Assembly: GCA_964430375.1 (NCBI GenBank)
Contig: CAYSEZ010000054.1
Coordinates: 1-7,405, forward strand
Direction of reading: 5' to 3'
DNA: 7,405 nucleotides
Source: HGM10836 sp964430375
GTDB lineage: Bacteria > Bacillota_I > Bacilli_A > RF39 > UBA660
Each line of letters starts with the position of its first letter. Within the stretch, counting starts at the first letter, position 1. Below the pieces are notes generated by a model that ran no database searches, had not been told where the DNA came from, and was given only the letters and a program-made list of their open reading frames with translations. The position numbers were made by a program, and so were the translations under genes. Positions 5,953-7,405 of the stretch are shown here, one piece after another.

Positions 5953-7405
5953 ATAATTTCATCTTCAAAATAATATTCTGGAATTATATATACTTCAATA
6001 TTATTATTTTTAAATATATCTTCTTGTCCTGATGTAAGGAGTATATCAGATGAAATATATACTTTATTACATACTTCTAATTCTTCTTTATTTTTACTAA
6101 ATTTATCTAATTCTTCTTCATTTAAGTAAACTCTTATTTTATTATCATCAATTTCAATACCATTTTCTAATTGAATTAAATTTTTAATATTTATAAGTAA
6201 ATTACTATGTAAGTTTTCTTTTTCAGTATTAATTCTTGGAATATAAGTACAACGGTAGTATTTCAAATTTGATTTTATTCCTTCAGAATATTTAGAATTA
6301 TCTTTCCTAAATCCTGAAATAACTGTTTTTAGTCTTTGATATGTAATATTTTCACAAATATCATTTTCGTTATTAGTACATAAAATAAATTTTCTATTTC
6401 CGTTATCTTCTTGATTAAGTTCTAATACTGCTTGCCCTGTTGTGCCTGACCCTGCAAAAAAGTCAAGAATAGAACAATCATATTTATTATAAATTTTAAG
6501 TATTATTTTAATTAGTGAAGTTGGCTTAGGATAATCAAATGTTGATGAATTAAATATATTAACCAATTCTTTTTTTGCAATGTCATTTGAATATTCCGAA
6601 GCAATTAAATCAATAGATGATAATGGTTTAACTCTATTTTTAATTTGAATTTCATAACTTCCATCTTTTGATTTTATTATTGAAGCATTTAGATATGTCT
6701 TGGTATATATTCTTGTATTTCCGTCTTTACCTTTTTTAAAAACAATAAAACCATTCTTTAACCCAAAATCAAACAATTCTTTTGACCAACGCCATGCCCA
6801 ATCAGCGCGTTTGTGATTTCCGTTTTTTCTTTTTATATATTCATCATAGTTACCACCAGGATATATTGTTTCGTTCTCATATTCTATGGGGTAATCCAAA
6901 CTTGAACTATATGAAAGACTATTATAATCCAATGTTTGATTAAGTTTATATTTTCCTCTAATTTCGATGTATTCGTCTTCAAATTTATATCCTTCATCAA
7001 TATGGCTTAATCCTACTATTGGTGCCATATTATGATTCTTTTCATATATAAGTATATAATCATGGTTTAATGAAATATTATTTGTAGTTTTTCCTGATGA
7101 TTTTGTCCTTCTAGGTATACATGATACAATGTTGTTTTCTCCAAATATATCATCACATAACATTTTTAGTGGAGCTTGTTCATGGTCATCTATACTAATT
7201 GCAATAATTCCATCTTCAGATAATAATTGTTTTGCAATATTTAGCCTGTTTGACATAAATGAAAGCCATTTAGAATGTTTAAATTCATCTTCTTTAGAAA
7301 GAGTTTCATCTCCATATGTAAAGTCTTTATTCCCAGTATTGTAAGGTGGGTCTATATATATAACATCAACTTTACCTTTATGAGTTTTTTCTAATAAATA
7401 CAAAC
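5940..7405 (-). CDS. mod: Type III DNA adenine methyltransferase, Mod subunit (5' end outside window)
   Basis: The frame is open from the right edge (the visible part begins inside the gene) to TAA at 5942-5940, giving 487 whole residues. A TTG at 7403-7401 is probably an internal Leu codon and not the start, because the sequence just after it (THKGKVDVIYIDPPYNTGN) already leads into the catalytic motif and the family has more N-terminal sequence. Motif IV is DPPYNTGN (visible residues 18-25). The AdoMet-binding motif I, DFFAGSGTTG (314-323), comes later, so the order is that of beta-class amino-methyltransferases, as in type III Mod proteins. The region between (about 95-290) should hold the target recognition domain and includes an ADWAWRWSKE stretch (200-209). 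After motif I come ICENITYQRLKTVI (349-362) and a C-terminal tail likely to contact Res. Mod gives site specificity and methylates adenine on one strand to protect host DNA. No simple-sequence repeat for phase variation is visible in this part. The recognition sequence cannot be predicted by eye. Confidence 0.93.
   Translation of the reverse strand, partial: LYLLEKTHKGKVDVIYIDPPYNTGNKDFTYGDETLSKEDEFKHSKWLSFMSNRLNIAKQLLSEDGIIAISIDDHEQAPLKMLCDDIFGENNIVSCIPRRTKSSGKTTNNISLNHDYILIYEKNHNMAPIVGLSHIDEGYKFEDEYIEIRGKYKLNQTLDYNSLSYSSSLDYPIEYENETIYPGGNYDEYIKRKNGNHKRADWAWRWSKELFDFGLKNGFIVFKKGKDGNTRIYTKTYLNASIIKSKDGSYEIQIKNRVKPLSSIDLIASEYSNDIAKKELVNIFNSSTFDYPKPTSLIKIILKIYNKYDCSILDFFAGSGTTGQAVLELNQEDNGNRKFILCTNNENDICENITYQRLKTVISGFRKDNSKYSEGIKSNLKYYRCTYIPRINTEKENLHSNLLINIKNLIQLENGIEIDDNKIRVYLNEEELDKFSKNKEELEVCNKVYISSDILLTSGQEDIFKNNNIEVYIIPEYYFEDEIMEVM

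Noticed and set aside
7129..7344. Plus-strand 71-codon open frame inside mod
   Set aside because: It is antisense to a conserved part of Mod, has no ribosome site and has a Ser-rich composition expected of a shadow frame.
7401..7403. TTG as the start of mod
   Set aside because: The frame is open to the edge and the catalytic DPPY motif comes only 17 residues later. Type III Mod proteins have more sequence before it, so this is an internal Leu codon of a gene cut by the window edge.

Overview
This is an AT-rich, tightly packed segment that looks like a Firmicutes-type (Bacilli/Clostridia) bacterium. Shine-Dalgarno sites are strong (AAGGAG, GGGAGG, AAAGGAGG). Tryptophan is TGG, and no gene needs TGA as a sense codon, which argues against the Mycoplasma code. 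The gene content (FtsW, ComEA, a YjcZ-type tiny sporulation-associated membrane protein) fits an uncultured low-GC Bacilli lineage. The exact lineage is inference.

Layout from the right edge, following the dominant minus strand. Positions 7405-3739 hold a type III restriction-modification pair: mod (5' end outside the window), then res, coupled through a one-base TAATG overlap. Next comes a single plus-strand gene of 53 codons (3519-3680), a YjcZ-family protein that is easily missed because it is so short. It converges on res at a shared hairpin terminator and diverges from ftsW. Then, again on the minus strand, come ftsW (start at 3386, not the upstream start at 3467), a roughly 300-base stretch with two tiny ribosome-site-led reading frames and a hairpin, comEA, and two tandem Bro-N (phage antirepressor/BRO family) genes that run off the left edge.

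The left end is the most unusual part. The two Bro-N genes are diverged paralogues: their first 100 residues align without gaps at 47 identities. The upstream copy has an in-frame TAA at 486-488, beyond which the same frame continues for 55 codons of recognisable family C-terminus, so it is probably a recent pseudogene or a truncated form. Both copies carry a 25-base inverted repeat at exactly the same place (bases 188-212 of each gene). The two palindromes differ at five arm positions, and every change is matched by a complementary change in the other arm. This covariation suggests the palindrome itself is maintained, not only the protein it encodes. It may be an operator, an mRNA hairpin or a recombination site, and it is the best candidate here for something undescribed.

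Functionally the window mixes housekeeping (septal cell-wall synthesis, DNA uptake, a spore-associated small protein) with accessory genes (type III restriction, Bro-N proteins). I see no CRISPR array, tRNA, rRNA, transposase or integrase.
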